Below are positions 17,202 through 25,550 of a stretch of 64,000 bases of DNA, one piece after another. The notes below the pieces were generated by a model. That model saw only the letters and a program-made list of their open reading frames with translations. It was not told the origin of the DNA and ran no database searches. Numbering within the stretch: the stretch's first letter is position 1; each line of letters opens with the position of its first letter. The position numbers and the translations under genes are program-made. Source of the DNA: an uncultured Steroidobacter sp. (lineage in GTDB: Bacteria > Pseudomonadota > Gammaproteobacteria > Steroidobacterales > Steroidobacteraceae). Where the stretch lies: the NCBI RefSeq assembly GCF_937958065.1, contig NZ_CALFXI010000119.1, positions 15,224 to 79,223 of the forward strand, in the 5' to 3' direction.

Positions 17202-18635
17202 ATGCTGAATCAACGTCAATCCTTGAGGTCGTACGATCGATCGGCCGGCGTCAGCGCGTCGGAGCCGACGTCGCTGTTCGTCCTGAAGTCCCTGCTCTAT
17301 CCGGTAATGCCGGTGCTCACGCTCGCGCTGTGCATGCTGGTGTGGCGCGAAAGCCTGTTGCAGGGACCGTACTTCCTGATGGCCGTGCTGGCGTTCTTCG
17401 GCGCCGCCGACGTGCTCGACGCGCTGCCGATGTCGCCGCCGCGGCATCGCTCGATGGCCATCGCCTCACTGCTGGACATCATCTTCCGCTGGTTCCTGGT
17501 GATCGCGTTCATCTGGGCGCTGCTGGAGATCGCGGGCATTGCCAACCAGCTGCGCTGGGAAGTGCTGGTCAGCTGGGCCTTCTGCACTCCGCTGGTGCTG
17601 TGGGTCGGCCGGCTGTATGCGCCGCACCTGTTCATGCGAGCCAGCAACAGCGGCGCGCCTCGCAAGGTCGTGATCGCCGGCGCCAACCGCCTCGGCGCGA
17701 AGCTGGCGAAGAGCCTGCAGGAATCGCCCTGGCTGAACATGGAAGTGGTGGGATATTTCGACGACCGCGATTCCGGACGCTTGCCCGAGGAGTGCGCGCG
17801 CCGGGTGCTGGGCAAGCTGAGCTGGATGCGCGATTACATCGCGCGCAACTCCATCGACGTGGTCTACATCACGCTGCCCATGACGCGTCACCCGCGCATC
17901 ACCGAGCTGCTGCAATCGTTGAAAGATTCGACCGCCTCGGTGTATTTCGTGCCCGACCTGACCATGTGCGACCTGGTCCAGCCGCGCTTCGACCTGGTGA
18001 ACGGCGTGCCGGTGGTGGCGGTATGCGAGTCGCCGTTCTACGGCGGGCGTGGCATCGCCAAGCGTCTGAGCGACATAGCGATCTCGGCAGTGGCCATCGC
18101 ACTGCTCTCGCCGGTGATGCTGGCGGTCGCAGCGGCCATCCGTCTCACCTCGCCGGGCCCGGTGATCTTCCGCCAGAAGCGCTACGGCCTGGATGGCAAG
18201 GAGATCGTGGTCTACAAGTTCCGCTCCATGACCGTCACCGAAGACGGCAACAAGAGTTACACCCAGGTCACGCGCAACGACTCGCGCGTCACGCCAGTCG
18301 GGTCGTTCATTCGCGCCACGTCGCTGGATGAACTCCCGCAGCTGTTCAATGTCCTGGAAGGAACCATGAGTATCGTCGGCCCGCGCCCGCATGCGGTCGC
18401 GGTCAACGAGCAGTACCGGCGGCTGATCCCCGGCTACATGCTCCGGCACAAGGTGAAGCCGGGCATTACCGGCTGGGCGCAGGTCAACGGTTTCCGTGGC
18501 GGCGATGACATTGGCTCGATGCGTGCACGTATCGAACATGATCTGGAATATCTCCAGCACTGGTCGCTCACGCTCGACCTGATGATCATCCTCAAGACAG
18601 CTATGGTGGTTTGGAACGACAGACATGCTTATTAG
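17202..18635 (+). CDS. Undecaprenyl-phosphate glucose phosphotransferase (GumD/WcaJ type)
   Basis: Initiating enzyme of the exopolysaccharide: transfers a hexose-1-phosphate, typically glucose, from UDP-sugar to undecaprenyl phosphate in the inner membrane. 477 residues. The N-terminal part has four or five membrane segments, a Rossmann-like CoA-binding-type domain follows (RKVVIAGANRLGAKLAKSL), and the catalytic phosphoglycosyltransferase domain occupies the C-terminus (FRQKRYGLDGKEIVVYKFRSM, TSLDELPQLFNVLEG, SIVGPRPHA, KPGITGWAQV). It overlaps the next gene by 11 bases. Confidence 0.93.
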   Translation: MLNQRQSLRSYDRSAGVSASEPTSLFVLKSLLYPVMPVLTLALCMLVWRESLLQGPYFLMAVLAFFGAADVLDALPMSPPRHRSMAIASLLDIIFRWFLVIAFIWALLEIAGIANQLRWEVLVSWAFCTPLVLWVGRLYAPHLFMRASNSGAPRKVVIAGANRLGAKLAKSLQESPWLNMEVVGYFDDRDSGRLPEECARRVLGKLSWMRDYIARNSIDVVYITLPMTRHPRITELLQSLKDSTASVYFVPDLTMCDLVQPRFDLVNGVPVVAVCESPFYGGRGIAKRLSDIAISAVAIALLSPVMLAVAAAIRLTSPGPVIFRQKRYGLDGKEIVVYKFRSMTVTEDGNKSYTQVTRNDSRVTPVGSFIRATSLDELPQLFNVLEGTMSIVGPRPHAVAVNEQYRRLIPGYMLRHKVKPGITGWAQVNGFRGGDDIGSMRARIEHDLEYLQHWSLTLDLMIILKTAMVVWNDRHAY

Positions 18636-19437
18636 TCCGATGGCGCGCCGATTTGCCTCAACGCTGAGCGCGGTGCTGCTGATGATCTGCTCGATGCTGA
18701 GCAGTGCGAGCCTCGCGGCGGATGCGGACTATCGCCTGGGATCGGGCGATCTGTTGCGGGTCAACGTGTTCGGCTCGCCGGAGCTGTCCGGCGAAGTGCG
18801 GGTGAGCGAGTCCGGCAACATCACCTATCCGCTGATCGGCCAGGTGCAGGTGGCCGGCAAGTCGCCGGCCCAGGTCGAAGCGCAGCTGGTGACCGCGTTC
18901 GTCGAGGGCGGCTATCTGAAGCAGCCGCAGGTGTCGGTGCTGGTGGTGGAGTACCGCAGCCAGAAGGTGTCGGTCATGGGTCACGTCAGCAAGCCCGGCC
19001 AGTATTCGCTGCAATCCAGCAGCCGCGTGCTGGATGTGCTCGCCGAGGCCGGCGGTCCGGTCAATGGAGAGGCGGCCGACGTGGCGACGCTGATGCGCAA
19101 GGACGGCAGCAAGCTGACGGTCGATCTGGCGGCGCTGTTCATGGGCGATCCCGCCCAGAACCACGAGGTCGGTGGCGGCGACACTCTGTATGTGCCGCGC
19201 GCCCCGCAGTTCTATGTGTATGGCGAGGTGCAGAGGCCCGGCATGTACAAGCTCGAGCGCGGCATGACGGTATCACGCGCGATCTCGGCCGGTGGCGGCC
19301 TGACGACGCGCGGCTCGGAGCGTCGGGTGGTGATCAAGCGCAAGGACAAGGACGGTAAAGAACAACACTACTCGGCGAAGGGCGCTGACCTGCTGCAAGC
19401 CGACGACGTGTTGATGGTCAAGGAAGGTTTGTTCTGA
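18625..19437 (+). CDS. Polysaccharide export protein (GumB/EpsE, Wza-related)
   Basis: 270 residues with an N-terminal signal peptide ending ASLAA, then the Poly_export domain (YRLGSGDLLRVNVFGSPELSGEVRVSESGNITYPLIGQV) and two SLBB repeats (VMGHVSKPGQYSL and VYGEVQRPGMYKL). It would form the periplasmic/outer-membrane secretion channel. No lipobox cysteine is visible at the signal-peptide end, so it is probably not a Wza-style lipoprotein, which fits the EpsE group. It overlaps the initiating transferase and is followed by a strong hairpin. Confidence 0.92.
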   Translation: MLISPMARRFASTLSAVLLMICSMLSSASLAADADYRLGSGDLLRVNVFGSPELSGEVRVSESGNITYPLIGQVQVAGKSPAQVEAQLVTAFVEGGYLKQPQVSVLVVEYRSQKVSVMGHVSKPGQYSLQSSSRVLDVLAEAGGPVNGEAADVATLMRKDGSKLTVDLAALFMGDPAQNHEVGGGDTLYVPRAPQFYVYGEVQRPGMYKLERGMTVSRAISAGGGLTTRGSERRVVIKRKDKDGKEQHYSAKGADLLQADDVLMVKEGLF

Positions 19438-19446
19438 ATTGGCAGC

Positions 19447-19479
19447 TTCAGGCCGGTGGCACTGCGCCACCGGCCTGAA
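19447..19479 (+). terminator. Strong hairpin inside the exopolysaccharide operon
   Basis: Perfect 14-bp stem TTCAGGCCGGTGGC / GCCACCGGCCTGAA (19447-19460 and 19466-19479) with a 5-base loop, 9 bases after the export-protein stop and 32 bases before the chain-length gene. No T tract follows. It may lower expression of downstream genes relative to the first three, or stabilise the upstream mRNA. Confidence 0.6.
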
Positions 19480-19511
19480 ACGATCGCAACGGTTACTGGG
19501 AACGAAGCACT

Positions 19512-20942
19512 ATGATGGGCCTCGCTCAAATGTTGAGAGTTCTGCGTGGACGCGCCCTGCTGTTCACGACCATCGTCCTGGTCGTCGTGACCGGGGTGGC
19601 CGTGATCAGCTTGCTGTCCCCGAAGAAATACGTGGCCGAGCTGGCGCTGGTGGTCGATCTGCAAGGCAACGACCCGATGAAGGAGCAGGCGCTGGCGCCG
19701 ATGCTGGTGCCCACGCACCTGTCCACCCAGACCGAGATCATCCGCAGCCGCAACGTGGCGCAGAAGGTCATCGAGAAGATGGGCCTCGCCACCAATCCCG
19801 AAGTGATTGCCAGCTTCCGCGACAGCGGCAGCACCACCGATCTGAACTCCTGGCTGGTCGACAACCTGCTGCGCAACGTGGACGCGAAGACCGCCCGCAG
19901 CAGCAACATCATCCGCATTTCGTATAGCAGCCCGGATCCGGTGCAGTCGGCGGCCATGACCAACGCGTTCGCCGACGCTTACATCCAGACCAGCCTGGAG
20001 CTGAAGGTCGACCCGGCCCGCCGCCAGGTGACCTGGTACGAGCAGCAGGTTGCACAGCTGCGCGACGAGCTGGTCGCCGCCCAAACCCGGCTGTCGAAGT
20101 ATCAATCGGATCACGGCGTGCTCGGCGTCGACGCCGCGCGCATGGACGTGGAAAACGCACGTCTGCAGGAGATCTCCAACCAGCTGGTCGCGGTGCAGGC
20201 GCAGATGTTCGATGCCAACGCGCGCTCCCAGCAGATCACCTCCAGCGAGGAGCTCGACTCGCTGCCGGATCTGATGAAGAACCCGACCATCCAGAGTCTG
20301 AAGTCGGAGCTGGCGCGCGCCGAGTCCAGGTTTGCCGAGGTCAGCGAGCGTTACGGCGTGAATCACCCGCAGTACATCGCCACGAGCGCCGAAGTGGCCG
20401 CGCTCAAGTCCAAGCTCAACGTCGAAATCGGCGTGACTCGCGGCTCGCTGAGGCAGAGTGCGGAAACGGCCCGTCGTCAGGTCGGGGCCGTGCAGAAAGC
20501 CCTGGAAGAACAGAAGGACCGCATCATCGCGCTGAAGCGCCAGCAGGACGAGCTCGCGGTGTTGACCCGTGATATCGAGAGCGCCCGCACCGCTTACGAC
20601 GCAGCCCTCGCGCAGGCCAACAAGACCAAGTTGGAAAGCCGCGTCGATCGCACCAACGTCGCCATCCTCAATCCGGCCACGCCGCCGCTGATGCCGGCGT
20701 CCCCGCGAATCATGCTCAACCTGGCCGTCGGCCTGTTCGCCGGCGTCGCGCTCGCCATTGGCCTGATCCTCACGATCGAAGTCTGCAACCGCCGGCTGCG
20801 CTCCGCCGAGGACCTGGCCGACTTCACCGATCTGCCGGTGCTCGCCGAACTGCCGGCGTTGCCGGCGGCCGCGCGTCGCCATCGCCGTCGTGAAGTACGC
20901 CGCCAGCTGAAGCTGCAACCCGGCGTTGCCCCAGCGAACTGA
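19512..20942 (+). CDS. Chain-length determinant / polysaccharide co-polymerase (GumC/EpsF, Wzz family)
   Basis: 476 residues. A Wzz domain with a first membrane helix (FTTIVLVVVTGVAVISLL) and a second near residues 400-425 flanks a long periplasmic coiled coil (WYEQQVAQLRDELVAAQTRL and following). The sequence after the second helix is short and basic and lacks a kinase domain; the kinase-like part is the next gene. This split is typical of EpsF/EpsG pairs. It likely controls polymer length together with the polymerase and the export channel. Confidence 0.9.
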   Translation: MMGLAQMLRVLRGRALLFTTIVLVVVTGVAVISLLSPKKYVAELALVVDLQGNDPMKEQALAPMLVPTHLSTQTEIIRSRNVAQKVIEKMGLATNPEVIASFRDSGSTTDLNSWLVDNLLRNVDAKTARSSNIIRISYSSPDPVQSAAMTNAFADAYIQTSLELKVDPARRQVTWYEQQVAQLRDELVAAQTRLSKYQSDHGVLGVDAARMDVENARLQEISNQLVAVQAQMFDANARSQQITSSEELDSLPDLMKNPTIQSLKSELARAESRFAEVSERYGVNHPQYIATSAEVAALKSKLNVEIGVTRGSLRQSAETARRQVGAVQKALEEQKDRIIALKRQQDELAVLTRDIESARTAYDAALAQANKTKLESRVDRTNVAILNPATPPLMPASPRIMLNLAVGLFAGVALAIGLILTIEVCNRRLRSAEDLADFTDLPVLAELPALPAAARRHRRREVRRQLKLQPGVAPAN

Positions 20943-20980
20943 ACGCTCAACTGAAGACCGAGCCATTGAGGACGCCCGTG

Positions 20981-21856
20981 ATGGACGCCGCTGTCGAACC
21001 CAGATCCCGCCTGCCCCGGGTCACCCGCCCGCGGATCCGCATCGGCGAGATCCTGTTGAACATGGGTGCGCTCTCGGAAGCCGATCTGCAAAAGGTGCTG
21101 GCCGCCCATCTGGATCGCGGCGAGCCGTTCGGCAAAGTGGCACTCTCCATGAAGCTGATCACCGAGGGCGAGCTGCGCTCGGCCCTGGCCCAGCAGTTCA
21201 CTTATCCGATCGCTCGGATCGGCGAGTCGCCACTGTCGCCGCTGCTGGCGGCGGCCTACGAGCCCTTCGGTCAGTACGCCGAAGGATTGCGCACGCTGCG
21301 CAGCCAGCTGCTGATGCGCTGGATGGGCGAACACGACTGCACACTCGCTGTTTGCTCGGCCCGCAGCGGTGAAGGCTGCAGCACCCTCGCCGCCAACCTG
21401 GCGATCGTGTTCGCCCAGCTCGGCGAGCGCACGCTGTTGATCGACGCGAATCTGCGCAATCCCGTTCAGCATCACCTGTTCGGCCTCGGCGAATGCGATG
21501 GCCTCACCGACCTGATCAAGGGCGCGACGCGCACCGAGAAAGCCCTGCGCAAGGTCGCGCAGTTCGACTGTTTGAACGTGCTGACGGCGGGCACCCCGCC
21601 GCCGAACCCGCAGGAGCTGTTGAGCCGCCTGCCGTTCGCGCAGCTGCTGGATGAAATGTCCGGCCGCTACGACGTGATCATCCTCGACACGCCGCCGCTG
21701 CTCGAGTTCGCCGATGGCCAGATCATCGCAACCCGCGCACGCGGCTGCCTGCTCGGCACGCGCAGGGACAGCACGCGCCTGATCGACATCGCCCGCATGA
21801 AGGCGCAGCTCGATCCCAACCTGACCCACGTGTTGGGCACTGTGATCAGTGGCTGA
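20981..21856 (+). CDS. EpsG-like bacterial tyrosine-kinase homologue with degenerate Walker A
   Basis: 291 residues. Residues about 18-80 resemble the GspE/MshE N-terminal domain (IGEILLNMGALSEADLQKVL). A P-loop domain of the Wzc/CpsD family follows. The Walker A is CSARSGEGCST: the lysine position is Cys (C133). Walker A' is LLIDANLRNP, with Asn where the family usually has Asp, while Walker B (VIILDTPP, 232-239) is intact. No C-terminal tyrosine cluster is present. The start at 20981 has GAGGA 8 bases upstream; the upstream GTG and TTG are alternatives. It overlaps the polymerase gene by 8 bases. It may be an inactive, structural partner of the chain-length protein. Confidence 0.85.
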   Translation: MDAAVEPRSRLPRVTRPRIRIGEILLNMGALSEADLQKVLAAHLDRGEPFGKVALSMKLITEGELRSALAQQFTYPIARIGESPLSPLLAAAYEPFGQYAEGLRTLRSQLLMRWMGEHDCTLAVCSARSGEGCSTLAANLAIVFAQLGERTLLIDANLRNPVQHHLFGLGECDGLTDLIKGATRTEKALRKVAQFDCLNVLTAGTPPPNPQELLSRLPFAQLLDEMSGRYDVIILDTPPLLEFADGQIIATRARGCLLGTRRDSTRLIDIARMKAQLDPNLTHVLGTVISG

Positions 21857-23126
21857 AACGACGGCAATCGGCAACATCAGCGGCGTCCACGTCGCGCCGC
21901 GAGCACAACAGCACCGCGATTTCGTGCCCCTGCTCCTGCTGTGCACGCCGATCGCGTGCGCCAGCCTGTTGTCGAAGTTCGGTATTCCCGGTTATGCCAA
22001 CCTGGGCATCGGCATCGCCATCCCGGTGATGATGCTGGTGCTCGCGTATGGCGTGATCAACGACTGCGTGCGCATCGAGCCGCGGCGTCTCGCGTTCTTC
22101 GGCATCACTCTGGCCGTGCTGATGCTGCCGCAGCTGTTGCAGGCCGGTACGTTCTCGCTCGACTCGCTGATGATGCTGGCGCTGCTGCACATTCCCTATG
22201 TGCTGGTCGTGGTCCGCGGCGACCAGCTCGTGCCGAAGGCACTCACGTTCTTCTTATATGTCGCCCGGCTGCTCGCCTGTCTGGCGGTCGCGCAATATTT
22301 CCTGCAGGGCTTCATCGACAAGGCCTACCTGTACCCGATCGACAACCTGATCCCGCAACAGTACGTGGTGCAGGGCTTCAACGCCCAGGGCACGATCAGT
22401 TACGGCTCCACGCAGGTGCGTGCCACCGGCATGTTCATGCTGGAGCCGTCGTTCCTGGCGCAGTTCCTGGCCGTGGCCATCATCGCCGAGTCGGTGACCA
22501 CTCGCCGGCTCTGGCCGCTCGGCCTGTACACCCTCGGCATCATCATGGCGCACGCCGGCACCGGCATTCTGATCCTGCTGATCTGCATGCCGTTCGTGGT
22601 CTTCATTCATCGCCGTTGGGACCTGCTGACGCTCGGCATCGTCGCCGTCGTGGTCCTGGTGCTGTTCGGCGAGGTGCTGGGCCTGGACTTCATCACCAAT
22701 CGCGCCGGCGAGTTCGACGATCCGAATTCGAGCGGCTTCGCGCGCTTCGTCGGCGGCTTCTATATGTTCGAGGAGATGCTGTGGCCCAATGTGACGCGCG
22801 CACTGTTCGGCTACGGCGCCGGCGCGTTCATGGACTACGTGCACCTGTTCACCATCGAAGTGGCCGACATGCCGGTCACCAAGATGATTTTCGAGTTCGG
22901 GCTGGTCGGCGCATTCACCTACTTCGCGTTCATCGCGAGCAGCCTGTTTGCTTCGCCCCTGCCGCGCATGCTGAGCGTGGCGATCGCGCTCACCTTCCTG
23001 CTCAACGGCATGTATGTGCCGTTCTCGCATGGGCTGGCGCTTGGCCTGCTGGTGCTGACGTCCACACGGAAGCCGCAGCTGGTCACCTCCAACGTGCCGA
23101 AGACCACGCTGCCCAAGCGGACCTGA
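21849..23126 (+). CDS. Exopolysaccharide polymerase-like membrane protein (Wzy/GumE role)
   Basis: 425 residues with about ten to twelve hydrophobic segments and a longer extracytoplasmic loop (residues about 155-195). A weak O-antigen ligase/polymerase-type pattern includes TGMFMLEPSFLAQFLAVAII and MAHAGTGILIL, followed by the conserved-looking FGYGAGAF and EFGLVGAFTYF. Position after the chain-length and kinase-like genes supports a polymerase. The start is a GTG that overlaps the preceding gene. The exact glycosidic link it makes cannot be told. Confidence 0.8.
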   Translation: MAETTAIGNISGVHVAPRAQQHRDFVPLLLLCTPIACASLLSKFGIPGYANLGIGIAIPVMMLVLAYGVINDCVRIEPRRLAFFGITLAVLMLPQLLQAGTFSLDSLMMLALLHIPYVLVVVRGDQLVPKALTFFLYVARLLACLAVAQYFLQGFIDKAYLYPIDNLIPQQYVVQGFNAQGTISYGSTQVRATGMFMLEPSFLAQFLAVAIIAESVTTRRLWPLGLYTLGIIMAHAGTGILILLICMPFVVFIHRRWDLLTLGIVAVVVLVLFGEVLGLDFITNRAGEFDDPNSSGFARFVGGFYMFEEMLWPNVTRALFGYGAGAFMDYVHLFTIEVADMPVTKMIFEFGLVGAFTYFAFIASSLFASPLPRMLSVAIALTFLLNGMYVPFSHGLALGLLVLTSTRKPQLVTSNVPKTTLPKRT

Positions 23127-23129
23127 GGA

Positions 23130-24299
23130 ATGACCATGTCACTGGAACTCGTCCTGCTGCTGCTGGGGGTGCTCTGTCTGGGTCTGGCCCAGCATCCGTT
23201 CGTCACCTACCCGCTGTCGCTGACCCTGCTGAAAAAGATGTGGCCGCATCGAGCGAAGCCTCTGCCCGCCCGCAAGCCGCACCTCGACTTCACGATCTGC
23301 ATGTGCGCTTACAACGAAGAAGGCGTGATCCGCGAGAAGCTGCAGAACCTGCTCGCGCTGAAGCAGCGCGAGCCCGGGCTGGAGATTCTCATTTATGTGG
23401 ACGCGGCCAGCGATCAGACGGCCAGGCGTCTGCGCGCTTATGCCCCGCACATCAGCTTCCACGTTTCGCCTGCCCGGCATGGCAAAACCTACGGCATGAA
23501 CCTGCTGGCGAGCCGCGCCACCGGCGACGTGATCCTGTTTACGGATGCCAACGTCATGCTGGACATGGAAGTGCTCGACAAGCTGCGCGATTCGTTCGCC
23601 GATCCCGAGGTCGGCTGCGTCTGCGGCAACCTGATCTATACGAATGAAGGCGAGTCGGTCACCGCCTCGACCGGCTCGCTGTACTGGCGCCTGGAAGAAG
23701 GCATCAAGCGGCTCGAGCAGCAGACCGGCTCGGTGATGGGAGCCGACGGCTCCTTGTTTGCCGTGCGCCGCTCGCTGCACAAAGCCCCGCCGGATCACAT
23801 CATCGACGACATGTTCGTGTCGTTCTGGGTCCTGATCCAGGGCTATCGCATCGTGCAGTCGAAGGACGCGCGCGCGTATGAAGAGTCGGCGAGCAACGCG
23901 TCCGACGAGTTCGGCCGCAAGGCGCGCATCGCCTGCCAGGCGTTCAATGTGCATCGGCTGATCTGGCCGCACATCCGCAAGCTGGACTTCATCACCGTCT
24001 ATAAATACGTCTCGCACAAGCTGCTGCGCTGGCTGTGCATCTACTTCCTCGCGCTCAGCGGCATCTTCGTGGTCGCGTCGCTCGCTGTTGCCGGATACAC
24101 CTGGGCCGCGGTGCTGCTGGTAGCCGCCGCCATCGTCGGTTTCATCCTCGGCGCCCGCTACGCGATCAAGCCGTTCTCGCAGATCGTCGACATCGTCACA
24201 AGCATGGCGGGCGCGGGACTGGGAGTTTGGAAATCGGTGCGGGGCGAACGGTTTCAGACCTGGACGCCCGTCGCCTCGTTACGCAAGGTTGCCGAATGA
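23130..24299 (+). CDS. GT2-family membrane-associated glycosyltransferase
   Basis: 389 residues. An N-terminal helix (residues 4-22) precedes a GT-A domain: FTICMCAYNEEGVIREKL, a DAASDQ segment, and FTDANVM in the place of the DxD metal site. The acceptor region has GADGSLFAVRR and HIIDDMFVS. Two or three membrane helices follow at residues about 290-350, as in processive or lipid-linked transferases. It starts 3 bases after the polymerase stop, and its TGA overlaps the ATG of the next gene. Confidence 0.88.
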   Translation: MTMSLELVLLLLGVLCLGLAQHPFVTYPLSLTLLKKMWPHRAKPLPARKPHLDFTICMCAYNEEGVIREKLQNLLALKQREPGLEILIYVDAASDQTARRLRAYAPHISFHVSPARHGKTYGMNLLASRATGDVILFTDANVMLDMEVLDKLRDSFADPEVGCVCGNLIYTNEGESVTASTGSLYWRLEEGIKRLEQQTGSVMGADGSLFAVRRSLHKAPPDHIIDDMFVSFWVLIQGYRIVQSKDARAYEESASNASDEFGRKARIACQAFNVHRLIWPHIRKLDFITVYKYVSHKLLRWLCIYFLALSGIFVVASLAVAGYTWAAVLLVAAAIVGFILGARYAIKPFSQIVDIVTSMAGAGLGVWKSVRGERFQTWTPVASLRKVAE

Positions 24300-25537
24300 G
24301 ATGTCTATGGATCAGCCGGCATGTGCCCTACCCCATGAACGAGGGGTTGAAGGTGTACTCGGCAAAGCTTTCCGAAGCGCTGGCGCAGGCCGGCGCATTC
24401 GTGCGCGTGCTCGGCTTCGGCGGCACTGAAGCCACGCCAAAGAATCGCGCTCGCATGGAATGGGTGTCGGTGCCGGGCGCACGCAGGAGCACCGCCGTCG
24501 CATTGTTGAATCGCTTTCCTCTGACCGCAGCCGTTGATTCGACGAGCGCATACCGTGCGCTGCTCGAAGAGCAGCTGCGCGAGCCGTGGGACGCGATCGT
24601 CTTCGACAGCTATGGCACCGGCTGGGCGCTGGAGCGCTGCAAGGCCTATCGCGCCAGCAAACTCGGTGCAAAAACCATCCTCGTGCACGTTTCTCACAAT
24701 CACGAAGAAGTGCTCTGGCATGCCATGGCCCGGCAGGCCGAAGCGGGTCTGCCCAAGCGCCTGGCGCTCTGGCAGAACTACTACAAAGTTCGCGGCCTGG
24801 AACGTCAGCTGTTGCGTGAAGTCGATCTGGTATCGGCCATCACCATCGAAGATGAGCAGGCGTTGCGGGCTCACCGCAGCGACAACAACACGCTCACATT
24901 GACGCCCGGCTACGACGGCGCCGTCGCACCCGAACGAGTCATCGACGCATCGGTGCCGCGCCGTGCCGTCATCGTCGGCTCGTTTCAATGGGTCGTGAAA
25001 CGCGAAAACCTCGCTCGCTTCGTCGAGCACGCCGATGCCAGGTTCGCCGCCAACGGCATCGAGCTGGTAGTCGCCGGTGACGTGCCCGACGACTTGAAAC
25101 AGATATTGCTCGCGACCAGCCGCGCCACGCGTTTCGAAGGTTTCGTCACCAATCTCGCGCCGTTTCTGTCGCAGGCGCGCATCGCCATCGTCCCCGAGCT
25201 GATCGGCGGCGGCTTCAAACTGAAGTTCCTGGATTACATCTTCGGTCGCGTGCCGGTCGCGACGGTCGACGCGGCCGCTGCCGGCCTGCCCGCGAAGCTG
25301 CGCGAAGATCTGATCACCAGCACCGATTTCGAAGGGCTGACCTCGGCCATCATCGAACACATCGATGCACTGGAACGGCTCAACCGCTGGCAGACCAGCG
25401 CGTTCGAGCAGGCGAAGACTTTGTATCGATGGGAAGACCGCGGCCTGCAGCTGCAGCAGCGCATCGCGGAATTACAAAAGGCGCGTGCAAGTTCCCTGGC
25501 ACGCTCGTCGGCCACGGCCGCCGCTGCGAGCGCCTGA
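24296..25537 (+). CDS. GT4-like (GT-B fold) glycosyltransferase
   Basis: 413 residues. The N-terminal half has the WISRHVPYPMNEGLKVYSAKLSEAL segment typical of group-1 glycosyltransferases, and the C-terminal half has VIVGSFQWVVKRENL, ELVVAGDVPDD and the nucleotide-sugar site region FVPE-like IAIVPELIGGGFKLKFLDY. The start at 24296 overlaps the previous stop (ATGA) and gives the expected N-terminus; earlier in-frame codons lie in the preceding gene. It probably adds one sugar to the lipid-linked repeat. Confidence 0.87.
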   Translation: MRCLWISRHVPYPMNEGLKVYSAKLSEALAQAGAFVRVLGFGGTEATPKNRARMEWVSVPGARRSTAVALLNRFPLTAAVDSTSAYRALLEEQLREPWDAIVFDSYGTGWALERCKAYRASKLGAKTILVHVSHNHEEVLWHAMARQAEAGLPKRLALWQNYYKVRGLERQLLREVDLVSAITIEDEQALRAHRSDNNTLTLTPGYDGAVAPERVIDASVPRRAVIVGSFQWVVKRENLARFVEHADARFAANGIELVVAGDVPDDLKQILLATSRATRFEGFVTNLAPFLSQARIAIVPELIGGGFKLKFLDYIFGRVPVATVDAAAAGLPAKLREDLITSTDFEGLTSAIIEHIDALERLNRWQTSAFEQAKTLYRWEDRGLQLQQRIAELQKARASSLARSSATAAAASA

Positions 25538-25550
25538 GCAGGAGCGCCCA

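Noticed and set aside
19368..20966. 532-codon minus-strand frame across the chain-length gene
   Set aside because: Low-complexity antisense product of a GC-rich gene; the plus strand has a clear Wzz-type protein.
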